Assembly (NCBI GenBank): GCA_036172095.1
Contig: JAVHSH010000012.1
Span: 62,001 to 126,000 of the forward strand
Origin: JAKBEU01 sp036172095
GTDB lineage: Bacteria > Patescibacteriota > Microgenomatia > UBA1406 > GWC2-37-13
Direction: 5' to 3'
Length of the DNA: 64,000 bases
In this document: positions 24,455-32,499 of the stretch, in pieces
Numbering within the stretch: the stretch's first letter is position 1
How the letters are laid out: the number at the start of each line of letters is the position of its first letter
The notes under the pieces: generated by a model
Told to the model about the DNA's origin: nothing
Seen by the model: only the letters and a program-made list of their open reading frames with translations
Databases searched by the model: none
Position numbers and translations under genes: made by a program

Positions 24455-25294
24455 ATGGTATACTGTTTGCTAATTATGGATCAAATAGAAAGACTCGAAA
24501 ACCAGGCAATCGACGCAGCAATAAAATCTGACTGGGTGCAAGCCATAGACCTAAACTCACAAATACTCGAGTTCGACAAAAAGAACGTGCAAGCAATACT
24601 CCGTATCGCTTATGCGTATCTGCAAATAGTAGACTATGAGAATGCAAAGAAATATTATCACAAAGCCCTAAGATCACAACCAAAGAACAGCGTTGCACAT
24701 CAATATCTGGAAAAGATTGAGATACTCGAGAAAGGCAGTTTAAGGCCTCAAACACAAAAATCATTCAACCCTCATCTTTTCATTGAATCTTTCGGAAAAA
24801 CGAAGACGGCAACACTTGCGAATCTTGGTCAGAAACAAGTACTCGCTCAGTTGAGCATTGGACAACAAGTTGTCCTTAAAATCAAAAAAAGAAGGGTTGA
24901 GGTTCGTACGAGTGAAGACGAGTATGTGGGGACTCTTGCAGATGATATCTCAAAACGCCTCATCCTATTCATCAAAGCAAAAAGTACCTATACAGCATAT
25001 ATAAAAGAAGTTAGTCTTACGAAGGTGTTCGTATTTATCCGTGAAGATAAAAAAGGCCGCACAGTCAGCCATCACATATCATTCCCCGTGAATTTACAAA
25101 AGAACATTGAGCAAATCGGAGACCCCAACCATCCAGGAACTGAAGAACGGGCAGAGGAAGCGGAAGAGGATGGAGAAGAAGACACCTCAATCAATGACTG
25201 GGAGAAGATGGTCGCAGAACAGACCGAAGAGAAAGAAGAGCTACTCGACATTCATCCTGAAGATCTCAAGGATGACGATGAAGACGAAGAATAA
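24455..25294 (+). CDS. Tetratricopeptide-repeat protein with acidic tail
   Basis: A soluble protein of about 279 residues. Two TPR-like helix pairs lie near the start (AAIKSDWVQAIDLNSQILEFD, then AYAYLQIVDYENAKKYYHKAL), then a region with strands resembling a small beta-barrel (QVVLKIKKRRVEVRTSEDEYVGTL), and a very acidic C-terminus ending DDDEDEE. I chose the ATG at 24455 because GGAGGTGA (24446-24453), a perfect anti-SD match, precedes it; the ATG at 24476 (MDQIERLE) is the alternative. A protein-protein adaptor role is likely; partner unknown. The 3' end overlaps the small minus-strand gene by 43 bp. Confidence 0.75.
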   Translation: MVYCLLIMDQIERLENQAIDAAIKSDWVQAIDLNSQILEFDKKNVQAILRIAYAYLQIVDYENAKKYYHKALRSQPKNSVAHQYLEKIEILEKGSLRPQTQKSFNPHLFIESFGKTKTATLANLGQKQVLAQLSIGQQVVLKIKKRRVEVRTSEDEYVGTLADDISKRLILFIKAKSTYTAYIKEVSLTKVFVFIREDKKGRTVSHHISFPVNLQKNIEQIGDPNHPGTEERAEEAEEDGEEDTSINDWEKMVAEQTEEKEELLDIHPEDLKDDDEDEE

Positions 25295-25470
25295 TGTTTC
25301 GTCTTTTTATCCTTAAAGAATACAATCCTTCCTGTATGTCTTTTTTCCTGTATTAATTTTTGTATCTCCTTTGGTATATTAATATCCCCCATCGAACGAA
25401 GGGCTAATACAAATGAGACTATCAATATCGAAGCCAATATCAAAATCATGTACATAGAATTTATTCCCAA
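25252..25470 (-). CDS. Small single-pass membrane protein
   Basis: 72 residues from a TTG at 25470 (or 67 from the ATG at 25455). One N-terminal membrane helix (ILILASILIVSFVLAL), then a basic cytosolic segment with KEIQKLIQEKRHTGRIVFFKDKK. The Ser-rich tail is the antisense of the acidic tail of the convergent TPR gene and may be fortuitous. It overlaps the stop of the upstream gene by 10 nt, the same coupling pattern as others in this run. Last gene of the Kef operon. Function unknown. Confidence 0.5.
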   Translation of the reverse strand: MGINSMYMILILASILIVSFVLALRSMGDINIPKEIQKLIQEKRHTGRIVFFKDKKTKHYSSSSSSSLRSSG

Positions 25471-26354
25471 CTCTTCTCAATAGAACCTAACTCTAATACT
25501 ATATCAGATACACGACCCTTCCCTATCAGCAAGTCACAATGAAAAAATGATGCTATTTTTATTGCTGTTTTTGAATAACCATTCTTAGTATTTTCGATAA
25601 CACCACATTGAGACTTTTGACTTTTGACTTTAGGTTTTGAACTTATATCAATATCCACCACTCGCATCCCTTCCCCATCGATTATCCGACTTATATTCGT
25701 CGCAGCAATATATGATGACTGATAGAGTATTTGGACCGTCTTATTCTCTTTCCTAAGTTTTTTTTGATAGAAATATCCTAAATACTGTTCTGCGAATGTC
25801 ACATCTGAAAGAAGTATCTCGTCCCCCGACTGAATCTTTTTTATCTTTATTTCCTGGAAGTCGGTACTCCGCTTTCCCATGAATTGGAACCAAACATATA
25901 ATCTGTCGAATATATTAGCATTCGAGTTTGCGAGAAATATATCGGTCCACAACGGAAGATGGACCCCATCCTTTGTACCGTAATAAACCATGTTTGTTTG
26001 TGGATAAAAATAGTAGTTGAGCATGGATCCCGTAATCCGGGAAAATGATTTGTTTAACAAATCTGGATTCTTGTCAATCAGGACAAGCTTCCCTATTCCC
26101 CCGAGCCTATAAGTCCCATACCCTCCCGGGATAGCGACTCTGCCTTCCGATTGGAACGAAGTGGCGTAATGGACTTCTCCATTCCTATCAAATGAAAAGT
26201 AGACGGGAATCTCGGAATAAAAAAGGATATTTACCCTATCATTCGTTAGGAAAAAAGCGGAGCTGAGAAATTGGTTTATACAAATATATAGCAAGATGAG
26301 GACACAGAGTGCTAACCCTACATAGAGCGCCACTTTATGATGTATGGTATTCAT
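25461..26354 (-). CDS. Single-pass membrane protein with a LytR-C-like tail
   Basis: 297 residues: a membrane helix at about 9-29, then an extracytoplasmic domain. The N-terminal half has beta-rich segments (SFQSEGRVAIPGGYGTYRLGG). The C-terminal 70 residues (CGVIENTKNGYSKTAIKIASFFHCDL, then SDIVLELG) follow the V-x-N-x-x-x-x-G-x-A plan of LytR C-terminal domains, seen in wall-associated proteins; this is a weak, by-eye match. It overlaps the antiporter gene by 4 nt (ATGA), so the two are coupled. Function unknown. Confidence 0.65.
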   Translation of the reverse strand: MNTIHHKVALYVGLALCVLILLYICINQFLSSAFFLTNDRVNILFYSEIPVYFSFDRNGEVHYATSFQSEGRVAIPGGYGTYRLGGIGKLVLIDKNPDLLNKSFSRITGSMLNYYFYPQTNMVYYGTKDGVHLPLWTDIFLANSNANIFDRLYVWFQFMGKRSTDFQEIKIKKIQSGDEILLSDVTFAEQYLGYFYQKKLRKENKTVQILYQSSYIAATNISRIIDGEGMRVVDIDISSKPKVKSQKSQCGVIENTKNGYSKTAIKIASFFHCDLLIGKGRVSDIVLELGSIEKSWE

Positions 26355-28078
26355 AACCCCTCGTGTTCTTTCTTGAAATATGCAATATGCTTCACGATGT
26401 CATCCTTCTGGAATCGCTTCAACATCAATAGCTTCCTTATTATCGAGAGGGATGCTTCAAACTCCGGTTGAATGACGACATGCACTCCTAAATCTTTCAT
26501 GCGCTTATGGTCGATTATCTTGTGGACTCGACTCATCACAATAATGTCCTTATTCAATCGTTTTGCATTAAGGACAATGCTTTCTTGCGCATATCTATCG
26601 GGAAGAGCAAGGACTATCGCCATGGCATGCTCCGCTTCCGCGTAATCCAGGATATCTATATCGGACGGATCTCCATACAGGATATTCACCCCAAGTTTTT
26701 TTGCACGCTCTACGGTCTGAAAATTGTAATCGATGGCGATAAATGGAATATCCGCCAAAAGAAGGGCGCGTCCTACGTATGAGCCGATTCGCCCATATCC
26801 ACAGAGAATAACGTGATTCTTTATATCAAGCGCGTCAATCGATGACTTATCGAGATCTATACGTTTTGTGACATATGTGTGAACAAATGGAAGGAATCGT
26901 GCGACAAAATGCCAAAATAGTTTATACACCTTTTCTTTTTTTGCAATCAATGCAGGTGTAAATAGGAGACTCATGAGTACAGCGGATATGATGAACATGT
27001 ACTGTTCTTGAGAAAACAGCTTATTCGCATATGCAACGGACATGAGAATGAACGCATCCTCATCAATTTGGAACAGATACAACGAAAGATATGTCGACAG
27101 CTTCGAATGAAGCCTGAATGAAGTAAATATGAGGAATATGATGACCGCTTTTGCGAGCATGACAAGTATGCCAAATATCAGCATGGGTATTAGCGTTGGG
27201 AACAACACTCCCAAGTTGATATTCATCCCAATATATATAAAAAAAATAACGGAAAGAATATCTCTAAAAGGCCGAATTTGCGAAAATATGTGATGGTGTT
27301 CAACTGTTTGAGCCACAACTACGCCCGCAACAAAAATACTGATGAAGGGAGAAATGTGTAGGAGCGTTGATACGTATGCGATAAGAAATATCGAAAGAAC
27401 AATAAAAAGATTTAGTAACTCCCGTGAGAGAAGAGCAAATTTATTGAATATGAGCGGCGCTACTCTCTTCCCTACATAATAGGCAAATGCCAGGATCAAG
27501 CCGGCAAATATGACGTCAACTGTGATTTTTTGGATTATTTGGATTGGTGTATGGTTGACTCCAGTAAGTGAGTTGAAGATGACCATAAATGGGATAAATG
27601 CTAGGTCCTGAAACATGAGTATACCCATCGCCAACTCTCCAACAAATGACCCTTCTTCACCCTTATCCTGGATTATTTTGGCGACTATAGTTGTTGAAGA
27701 TGACGAAAGCGCAATACCGGTAAGAAGACACTGAACAAATGTGAATCCAAAAAACATACTGATGACTCCCGTCACCGCCGCTGAAATAACCAACTGAAGT
27801 GTGCCACCATAGACGATAAACCGCTTCATTGAAAGCATCCTATCAAACTGCGTCTCCAAACCAACCGTAAACATCAAAAGTAGGATCCCAAAGTACGCAA
27901 AACTATCAAGCGAAGCGTGATTCGTAATACCGCCAAAGAAGTTGGATAGAACAATACCACCCAACATATAGCCAACAATTGGCGAAATCTTATTCTTTTT
28001 GAATATGTATGCCATGATAAGTGGCACAAGAAGAAACATGCTGACATTGAAAAACAAAGAAGCTGGTAACTCACCCAT
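26351..28078 (-). CDS. Kef-type monovalent cation/H+ antiporter with RCK (TrkA-N) domain
   Basis: 575 residues beginning at MGELPASLFF; the frame extends 35 codons upstream but that stretch reads through the preceding terminator region. About twelve membrane helices form a CPA2 exchanger (VGYMLGGIVLSNFFGG near residue 40, TGIALSSSSTTIVAKIIQDKG near 120, LAMGILMFQDLAFIP near 150). A cytosolic TrkA-N domain follows from about residue 410, with the NAD-binding motif ILCGYGRIGSYVG and a conserved acidic residue at FIAIDYN. It probably exports K+ or Na+ for protons, gated by nucleotide binding. Confidence 0.93.
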   Translation of the reverse strand: MGELPASLFFNVSMFLLVPLIMAYIFKKNKISPIVGYMLGGIVLSNFFGGITNHASLDSFAYFGILLLMFTVGLETQFDRMLSMKRFIVYGGTLQLVISAAVTGVISMFFGFTFVQCLLTGIALSSSSTTIVAKIIQDKGEEGSFVGELAMGILMFQDLAFIPFMVIFNSLTGVNHTPIQIIQKITVDVIFAGLILAFAYYVGKRVAPLIFNKFALLSRELLNLFIVLSIFLIAYVSTLLHISPFISIFVAGVVVAQTVEHHHIFSQIRPFRDILSVIFFIYIGMNINLGVLFPTLIPMLIFGILVMLAKAVIIFLIFTSFRLHSKLSTYLSLYLFQIDEDAFILMSVAYANKLFSQEQYMFIISAVLMSLLFTPALIAKKEKVYKLFWHFVARFLPFVHTYVTKRIDLDKSSIDALDIKNHVILCGYGRIGSYVGRALLLADIPFIAIDYNFQTVERAKKLGVNILYGDPSDIDILDYAEAEHAMAIVLALPDRYAQESIVLNAKRLNKDIIVMSRVHKIIDHKRMKDLGVHVVIQPEFEASLSIIRKLLMLKRFQKDDIVKHIAYFKKEHEGL

Positions 28079-28139
28079 ATATCCTTTCAGTATAGCGTAT
28101 TTCGTGCGAACGTTACAAGGTTTTACGGATGATGAGGAT

Positions 28140-28167
28140 AAAAAAACCTCCAGGTTTCCCCGGAGGT
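28140..28167 (-). terminator. Rho-independent terminator after the 28189 gene
   Basis: On the minus strand: ACCTCC-10-nt loop-GGAGGT then seven T. It lies 21 nt beyond the stop of the Cys-rich gene and 62 nt before the antiporter start, separating those transcripts. Confidence 0.88.
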
Positions 28168-28188
28168 AATGTTTATTTCTCAAAATCC

Positions 28189-29169
28189 TTATTGAGAAGG
28201 ATCGGAAGCTTTCCCTGCAGCGTCACCGCACTGTTTGTCTGAATACGAGTTTACCCCTCCATACTTCATCATCGTACATGCGACATTATTCGTGTCATAC
28301 GGTAATGGAAGTTTTTTGTTCCCTATCCAACATTGGGTAAACGATGTCCCATCCGCTTTATACACCTTATTAGCCCATTGTAAGCCATTACACGTGTTTC
28401 CGCTGAATTGCTTGCTGACAGTATATCCACAGACATATGCCAAACTCCCATGCAATGGGTTCTGGACATTTGTGCTTGTCTGGACACAAACAGGTGTCAA
28501 TCCGTTGAAGTTCCCTGATGTATTGAATGTTTTTGTACAGTTATATTTATAACCGTCAGCATAAATACATGATGTTGCGGTGACTGGCTGGAAAGGAGTC
28601 AATGTTGGACCAGTTGTCGGTGTTGGATTGGGATTGCCACAACACACACCAGGCTTAAGTGAAGTTGGAATACCCGCAACCTTATTCACATATGCACAAT
28701 CTTTGGAAGCAAGGATTGATTCCCCTGTTCCACAGCTTGCCTTACATTTTGAATAGACATCGGAGTTATTCCTCTGACAGTGGCTATCGCCCAATTTCTT
28801 TGCTTGATCGGCATTCCTACAACAATTATATGATACGCCTAATGTTGTTCCCTTACATGTGACTATCTTGTCGGTATAGTCGTTCACACCACCACAAAGT
28901 CCAATAATTTGATTGTCTGGGCAAAAATCCCCACTATTCGAATAGGTGCTATCATAGATTCCTGCTGGATTTTTATTTTGGCATTGTTGGTCGGGTGTTT
29001 GGGTCTGCAACAGCTTATTACTAAAGCCTGCACGAGATGATGTTGACGTTGTTTTCGTAGTAAAATCTCCCGCAACTTTTGCTATGAGCGCAGCGACGAG
29101 AACGACGAAGGTAATAACGAGTACAGCAGTTATATCTGTCTCTTTGGTCTTAATATGTTTTTCTTGCAT
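28189..29169 (-). CDS. Membrane-anchored Cys-rich protein, paralogue B1
   Basis: 326 residues starting at MQEKHIKTKETDITAVLV (27 upstream codons are not conserved). One membrane helix (about 14-33), a Thr/Ser linker and a large domain with about twenty Cys (NSGDFCPDNQIIGLCGG, YNCCRNADQAK, HCQRNNSDVYSKCKASCG, PGVCCGNPNPTPTTGP). After the PTPTTGPTLTP linker comes a second Cys-containing domain. The first 45 residues and the 5' untranslated region are nearly the same as in the 29874 gene, but the exported parts differ. Probably a disulfide-rich surface protein. Function unknown. Confidence 0.75.
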   Translation of the reverse strand: MQEKHIKTKETDITAVLVITFVVLVAALIAKVAGDFTTKTTSTSSRAGFSNKLLQTQTPDQQCQNKNPAGIYDSTYSNSGDFCPDNQIIGLCGGVNDYTDKIVTCKGTTLGVSYNCCRNADQAKKLGDSHCQRNNSDVYSKCKASCGTGESILASKDCAYVNKVAGIPTSLKPGVCCGNPNPTPTTGPTLTPFQPVTATSCIYADGYKYNCTKTFNTSGNFNGLTPVCVQTSTNVQNPLHGSLAYVCGYTVSKQFSGNTCNGLQWANKVYKADGTSFTQCWIGNKKLPLPYDTNNVACTMMKYGGVNSYSDKQCGDAAGKASDPSQ

Positions 29170-29235
29170 GTTATTTAAGCAAATGATAAGTAATGATTTA
29201 CTATAACAAATCATCATCCTTAAATACAATAATGA

Positions 29236-29785
29236 CATACCCCGCAGCAAGCTGCGAGGTATCTGGTGTTAGTCGAAGAGGCTAATTTGATCTCGATGGA
29301 GTTGTTGATATTCATTTTGTTTACCTTGCGACTTTACGTAGTTTGAAATTACTTTCTCATTCCCGTTCTTCCCAACGGTTGAAATATAGTATCCAGCTGA
29401 CCAAAAGCTACTCCCCACATTTTTATCTTTAGTTGTGGTAGTTGGGAAAAGACTTCACGAGCTGTAATGCTTTTGATTATCTGTACAAGTCGTGAAGGAA
29501 GAAATGTGGGGATTGATTGAATGAGAAAGTGGACATGATTTAAGTCTGTTCCAATCTCAACAAAATGAATATCATATCTGTTTTGTATTTGGATACATGT
29601 TTCTTTCAAGATATGGTCGACCTGACGGTCGACAACAACTTTTCTGAATTTCGTGGGGCAGACCACGTGGTATAACATCATATCTACATTATGCCTCTTG
29701 TGGATATATTCTGTCATGGGGAAAGATTGTAAGGGAGAAACTCAGAGAAAGCAATGAAAGGTGCCGCAGCAAGCTGCGAGGAATT
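29236..29785 (-). mobile_element. IS200-like (Y1 transposase) element, decayed
   Basis: A transposase pseudogene flanked by two identical 18-nt imperfect palindromes in the same orientation (29242-29259 and 29764-29781, CCGCAGC-aa-GCTGCGAGG). Subterminal hairpins beside a single Y1 transposase are the hallmark of IS200/IS605 elements. It sits between the two paralogous Cys-rich genes. The exact ends are not determined by eye; the limits given are approximate. Confidence 0.75.
29269..29717 (-). pseudogene. tnpA: IS200-type Y1 transposase, frameshifted
   Basis: The N-terminal 100 residues are a good Y1 transposase (MMLYHVVCPTKFR, HFVEIGTDLNHVHFLIQS with the HUH-type motif H-x-H region, VQIIKSITAREVF). 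After MWG the frame drifts into AFGQLDTIF and stops at 29349. Reading the +2 frame restores the family's C-terminus: SFWSAGYYISTVGKNGNEKV with the catalytic Tyr, ending QISLFD at 29269. One base is missing in the C-run at 29413-29416 (plus strand), which explains both. So the gene is a single-frameshift pseudogene unless it is a sequencing error at a homopolymer. Confidence 0.85.
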
Positions 29786-29814
29786 AACCGTTATGAGAAG
29801 ATTAAAAAATCGCC

Positions 29815-29843
29815 AAAAAAAAACCTCCGGGTTTTCCCGGAGG
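29815..29843 (-). terminator. Rho-independent terminator after the 29874 gene
   Basis: On the minus strand: CCTCCGGG-aaaa-CCCGGAGG followed by nine T, 30 nt beyond the stop of the Cys-rich gene. A strong 8-bp GC-rich stem. Confidence 0.92.
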
Positions 29844-29873
29844 ATATTTATTACAAAAGGAAATAATTGTCGT

Positions 29874-30593
29874 TTACGGCGTTGGCGAAAGTGATTTTGG
29901 GACATAACAATAGCCCGTTTCTATATGATCAACTGCGCCTGTTTTTGCTCCCCCTAATTGTGCAAACAGATCAATCCCTCCATTGACCCATGTGACGTAT
30001 ATGGGGCACTCAACTTCATATTCTCCAAAACTATATCCAAATATACTAAAGCGTCTCCTAAAATACGATGCATTAGTCCCATTTTCGCTCGTGTAAAATC
30101 TATCATAGGATGATGGATCCTTCACTGTCGACTTTGTCCATGGACTATAACAGACAGCTCCAGACACACCAGTTATCCTTTCACAGAAAGGACTTACTAT
30201 TGCATTAGCCTTAAAATTTGACTTAATTGCAATTGGTACACATCTAACGTTACCCGGACAAATTTCTTTTCCATAACTTGTTTTATCGGCAACAGTCACG
30301 CCAGGCGCGCAGGAACTTGCACATTCTGGTGAGCTAACTACAATACAAACGCCGAACCAGTTTGCCTCACCTGCTTTACAGAGCACATCTTGATATGCAA
30401 TACGTCCAGTTAAGGTTTTTGGCAGCATCATCATAGGTTTTTTTACATCACTTGCCCGAGAAGAAGTTGAAGTTGAGTGTTTACTTAAGTTGCCTAAAAC
30501 TTGAGCAATAAGCATTGTGACAAGAATGACAAATGTGATAACCAGTACTGAAGTTATATCTGTTTCTTTGGTCTTCGTATGTTTTTCTTGCAT
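29874..30593 (-). CDS. Membrane-anchored Cys-rich protein, paralogue B2
   Basis: 239 residues. N-terminus MQEKHTKTKETDITSVLV, membrane helix (about 14-33) and Ser/Thr linker are almost the same as in the 28189 protein, but the exported domain is different: about ten Cys (VLCKAGEANWFGVCIV, SPECASSCAPG, EICPGNVRCVP) then an aromatic domain ending with TGYCYVPKS. The 30 bases before both ATGs are also shared. This looks like a re-used export module with interchangeable surface domains. Terminator follows. Function unknown. Confidence 0.75.
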   Translation of the reverse strand: MQEKHTKTKETDITSVLVITFVILVTMLIAQVLGNLSKHSTSTSSRASDVKKPMMMLPKTLTGRIAYQDVLCKAGEANWFGVCIVVSSPECASSCAPGVTVADKTSYGKEICPGNVRCVPIAIKSNFKANAIVSPFCERITGVSGAVCYSPWTKSTVKDPSSYDRFYTSENGTNASYFRRRFSIFGYSFGEYEVECPIYVTWVNGGIDLFAQLGGAKTGAVDHIETGYCYVPKSLSPTP

Positions 30594-30671
30594 GTTATTT
30601 AAGCAAATAATAAGTAATGTCTAACTATATCAAAATAATCTGTTTGATTTCAAGAAGAAATTCAGTTGCTG

Positions 30672-31037
30672 TTATTTGCTCAGTGCTTTTTTGCACTCGA
30701 TACAATATTTTGCCTCAGGGACAAGCTCAAGACGGGCTTGAGGAATATCATTATTACACCTTTGACAAACGCCATATGTTCCCTTCTTCAATGCTTCAAG
30801 AGCAAAGCCCATTTCGATGAGTCGTTTTTGGGAGTCTTTTATTTCTGCTTCAACTGTGTCATGCCCTACTTGCTCACGAACATCAGTATCAACTGCGGCG
30901 TTATCTGACGCATGGTCAGGATCTGAGAATGGATCTTCAATTTTTAGATTTGCTATCTGCAGAGTGAGTTTTTTCTGTTCCTCTTCTATCATGTTTTTCT
31001 GTTTTGCTAGAAACGTTTTTGACAATTGTTTTGACAT
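30672..31037 (-). CDS. TraR/DksA-type C4 zinc-finger protein
   Basis: A 121-residue DksA/TraR-like regulator that binds in the secondary channel of RNA polymerase. The N-terminal coiled-coil is about residues 8-80, with SDNAAVDTDVREQVG near its tip (relatives use an acidic tip). The zinc finger is CQRCNNDIPQARLELVPEAKYCIEC (C-x2-C ... C-x2-C, about 93-117). Slightly shorter than E. coli DksA. It begins within the 3' end of the Lgt-like gene, a 101-bp overlap in another frame, so translation is probably coupled. Confidence 0.88.
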   Translation of the reverse strand: MSKQLSKTFLAKQKNMIEEEQKKLTLQIANLKIEDPFSDPDHASDNAAVDTDVREQVGHDTVEAEIKDSQKRLIEMGFALEALKKGTYGVCQRCNNDIPQARLELVPEAKYCIECKKALSK

Positions 31038-31791
31038 AGGTAGTGTTCAAATTGATAAATCGTATTAAACCCGAGCTGATAAAAACTCTGAAATAATACA
31101 CAAAATAAAAACAGGATGTCAAGAGCAAAATAAGAAATACCCATGATTCAATTGGACTATCCCCTATTGCAGCACGCTTATCCTTCAAAAAACTGAATGC
31201 GAAAGAAGTGAAGGAATAGAGGAAAAAAAAGAAAAAAAGGATTATACCTTTATCTATTTTTTCTTTTCTGATGGCATAAAAAAGACGAATCGAAGTATAC
31301 ACTCCCACTCCAAAAAAAATCGCTTTATATAATGCAACTGGATGTCGAAACCATTTGAACAGTATCCCCGGTTCAATACCGGCAACAAATGCGCCAAGTT
31401 CTGCAATACCGGCAAATACAAAAAATGAGGGGACGATATAGTCGCTGAATTCATCAAATTTTATCTTGTTCTTCTGACAGAGAAAGAATAAGGCGCTCAC
31501 TGCGCCAATAATCATACCGAGTGGAGAAATACCTGGATATCCATTGGCAAGAATGTATTTAAGAACATTGAATCCAAACTCATCAAAATGTAGTAATCCG
31601 TACAGAATCCTGCCGACTAATAAAGAAAATCCAAACGAAATAAAAACAATGTCAAAAGCCAACTCTTCTGGAAATTTAGAAATTCGAATATGTTTCCAAA
31701 CAAAAAAACATGCCCAAAAGAATGCCAAAACAAGAAATACGCCGTAGGTATAGATGAAAAAAGAGCCAAGCTGGGCAAAGAGAGGTAACAT
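30937..31791 (-). CDS. lgt: Divergent prolipoprotein diacylglyceryl transferase-like membrane protein
   Basis: 284 residues with about seven membrane helices arranged as in Lgt, which puts a diacylglycerol on lipobox Cys residues. Recognisable blocks: IYTYGVFLVLAFFWA near the start, GRILYGLLHFDEF, GYPGISPLGMIIGAVSALFFL, and the RHPVALYKAIFFG segment (about 152) equivalent to R-x-P-x-Q-L-Y-E. The catalytic signature with GNFINGE is replaced by AELGAFVAGIEPG, so activity is doubtful. The last 34 residues (basic, Ser/Lys-rich) come from reading antiframe over the dksA-like gene and may be an artefact. Confidence 0.7.
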   Translation of the reverse strand: MLPLFAQLGSFFIYTYGVFLVLAFFWACFFVWKHIRISKFPEELAFDIVFISFGFSLLVGRILYGLLHFDEFGFNVLKYILANGYPGISPLGMIIGAVSALFFLCQKNKIKFDEFSDYIVPSFFVFAGIAELGAFVAGIEPGILFKWFRHPVALYKAIFFGVGVYTSIRLFYAIRKEKIDKGIILFFFFFLYSFTSFAFSFLKDKRAAIGDSPIESWVFLILLLTSCFYFVYYFRVFISSGLIRFINLNTTYVKTIVKNVSSKTEKHDRRGTEKTHSADSKSKN

Positions 31792-31923
31792 AGGGATAAG
31801 TATACCTGATAGCGTCGTGAAATTAAAATTCCAAATTTAAATTCAAAAATATAGATGCAGGTGCGAACATGTGTATTTGATTTGGATTTGGAGCTTGAAT
31901 GCACTTATAGTACAATATCACTC

Positions 31924-32499
31924 ATGACAAACCGTTCTTCCCCCCTTCGCGTCGGATTCGATATGGACGGCGTATTACTCTATAATCCAGCTCGCATTAT
32001 CCGCCCCTTCATGTCGACAATCAAACATTTTTTTCTCCCAAAAAAACAGCTCCATTTCTATTACCCAAAGACATCCATCGAAAAGTGGTTGTTCAAACTT
32101 GCACATAAATCAAGCATCTACAATGCCCCGGGAATCGAAGAAATCAAACGGCTTGTTGACCAAGAAAAAATTGAGGCATATCTTATCACTGCTCGCTACA
32201 ACTTCCTTGGAGTGAGTGTTGGTCGATGGGTAAAAAAAAATAAACTCGAAAAAACATTTTCCGGTGTATTCTTTAATAGCCAAGATGAGGAGCCGCATCT
32301 GTTCAAAGAAAAAATGATACGAAAACTCCAGCTCGACATATATGTTGAAGACAATCTTGATATCGTCAGTCATCTCAAGAAAACCACACCGGCAGATGTC
32401 TTATGGATATATAATATTTTGGATAGGACGACCCCATTTCCAAATAAATTCCCTCATTTGAAGAATGCTATCAAGTACATAATTGATGCCATCAAATAG
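31924..32499 (+). CDS. HAD-superfamily phosphatase-like protein
   Basis: 191 residues starting at MTNRSSPLRVGFDMDGVLL; an upstream ATG at 31855 adds non-conserved sequence. HAD motif I is GFDMDGVLLYN (nucleophile Asp and acid Asp), motif II YLITARYNFLG (about 96-106) and motif IV YVEDNLDIVSHL (about 138). It resembles the 5'-nucleotidase/NT5C-like group that acts on nucleotides or small phosphomonoesters. Directly followed, with no gap, by the GT4 transferase, so it may be part of a surface-glycan operon (32500, 33647). Confidence 0.85.
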   Translation: MTNRSSPLRVGFDMDGVLLYNPARIIRPFMSTIKHFFLPKKQLHFYYPKTSIEKWLFKLAHKSSIYNAPGIEEIKRLVDQEKIEAYLITARYNFLGVSVGRWVKKNKLEKTFSGVFFNSQDEEPHLFKEKMIRKLQLDIYVEDNLDIVSHLKKTTPADVLWIYNILDRTTPFPNKFPHLKNAIKYIIDAIK

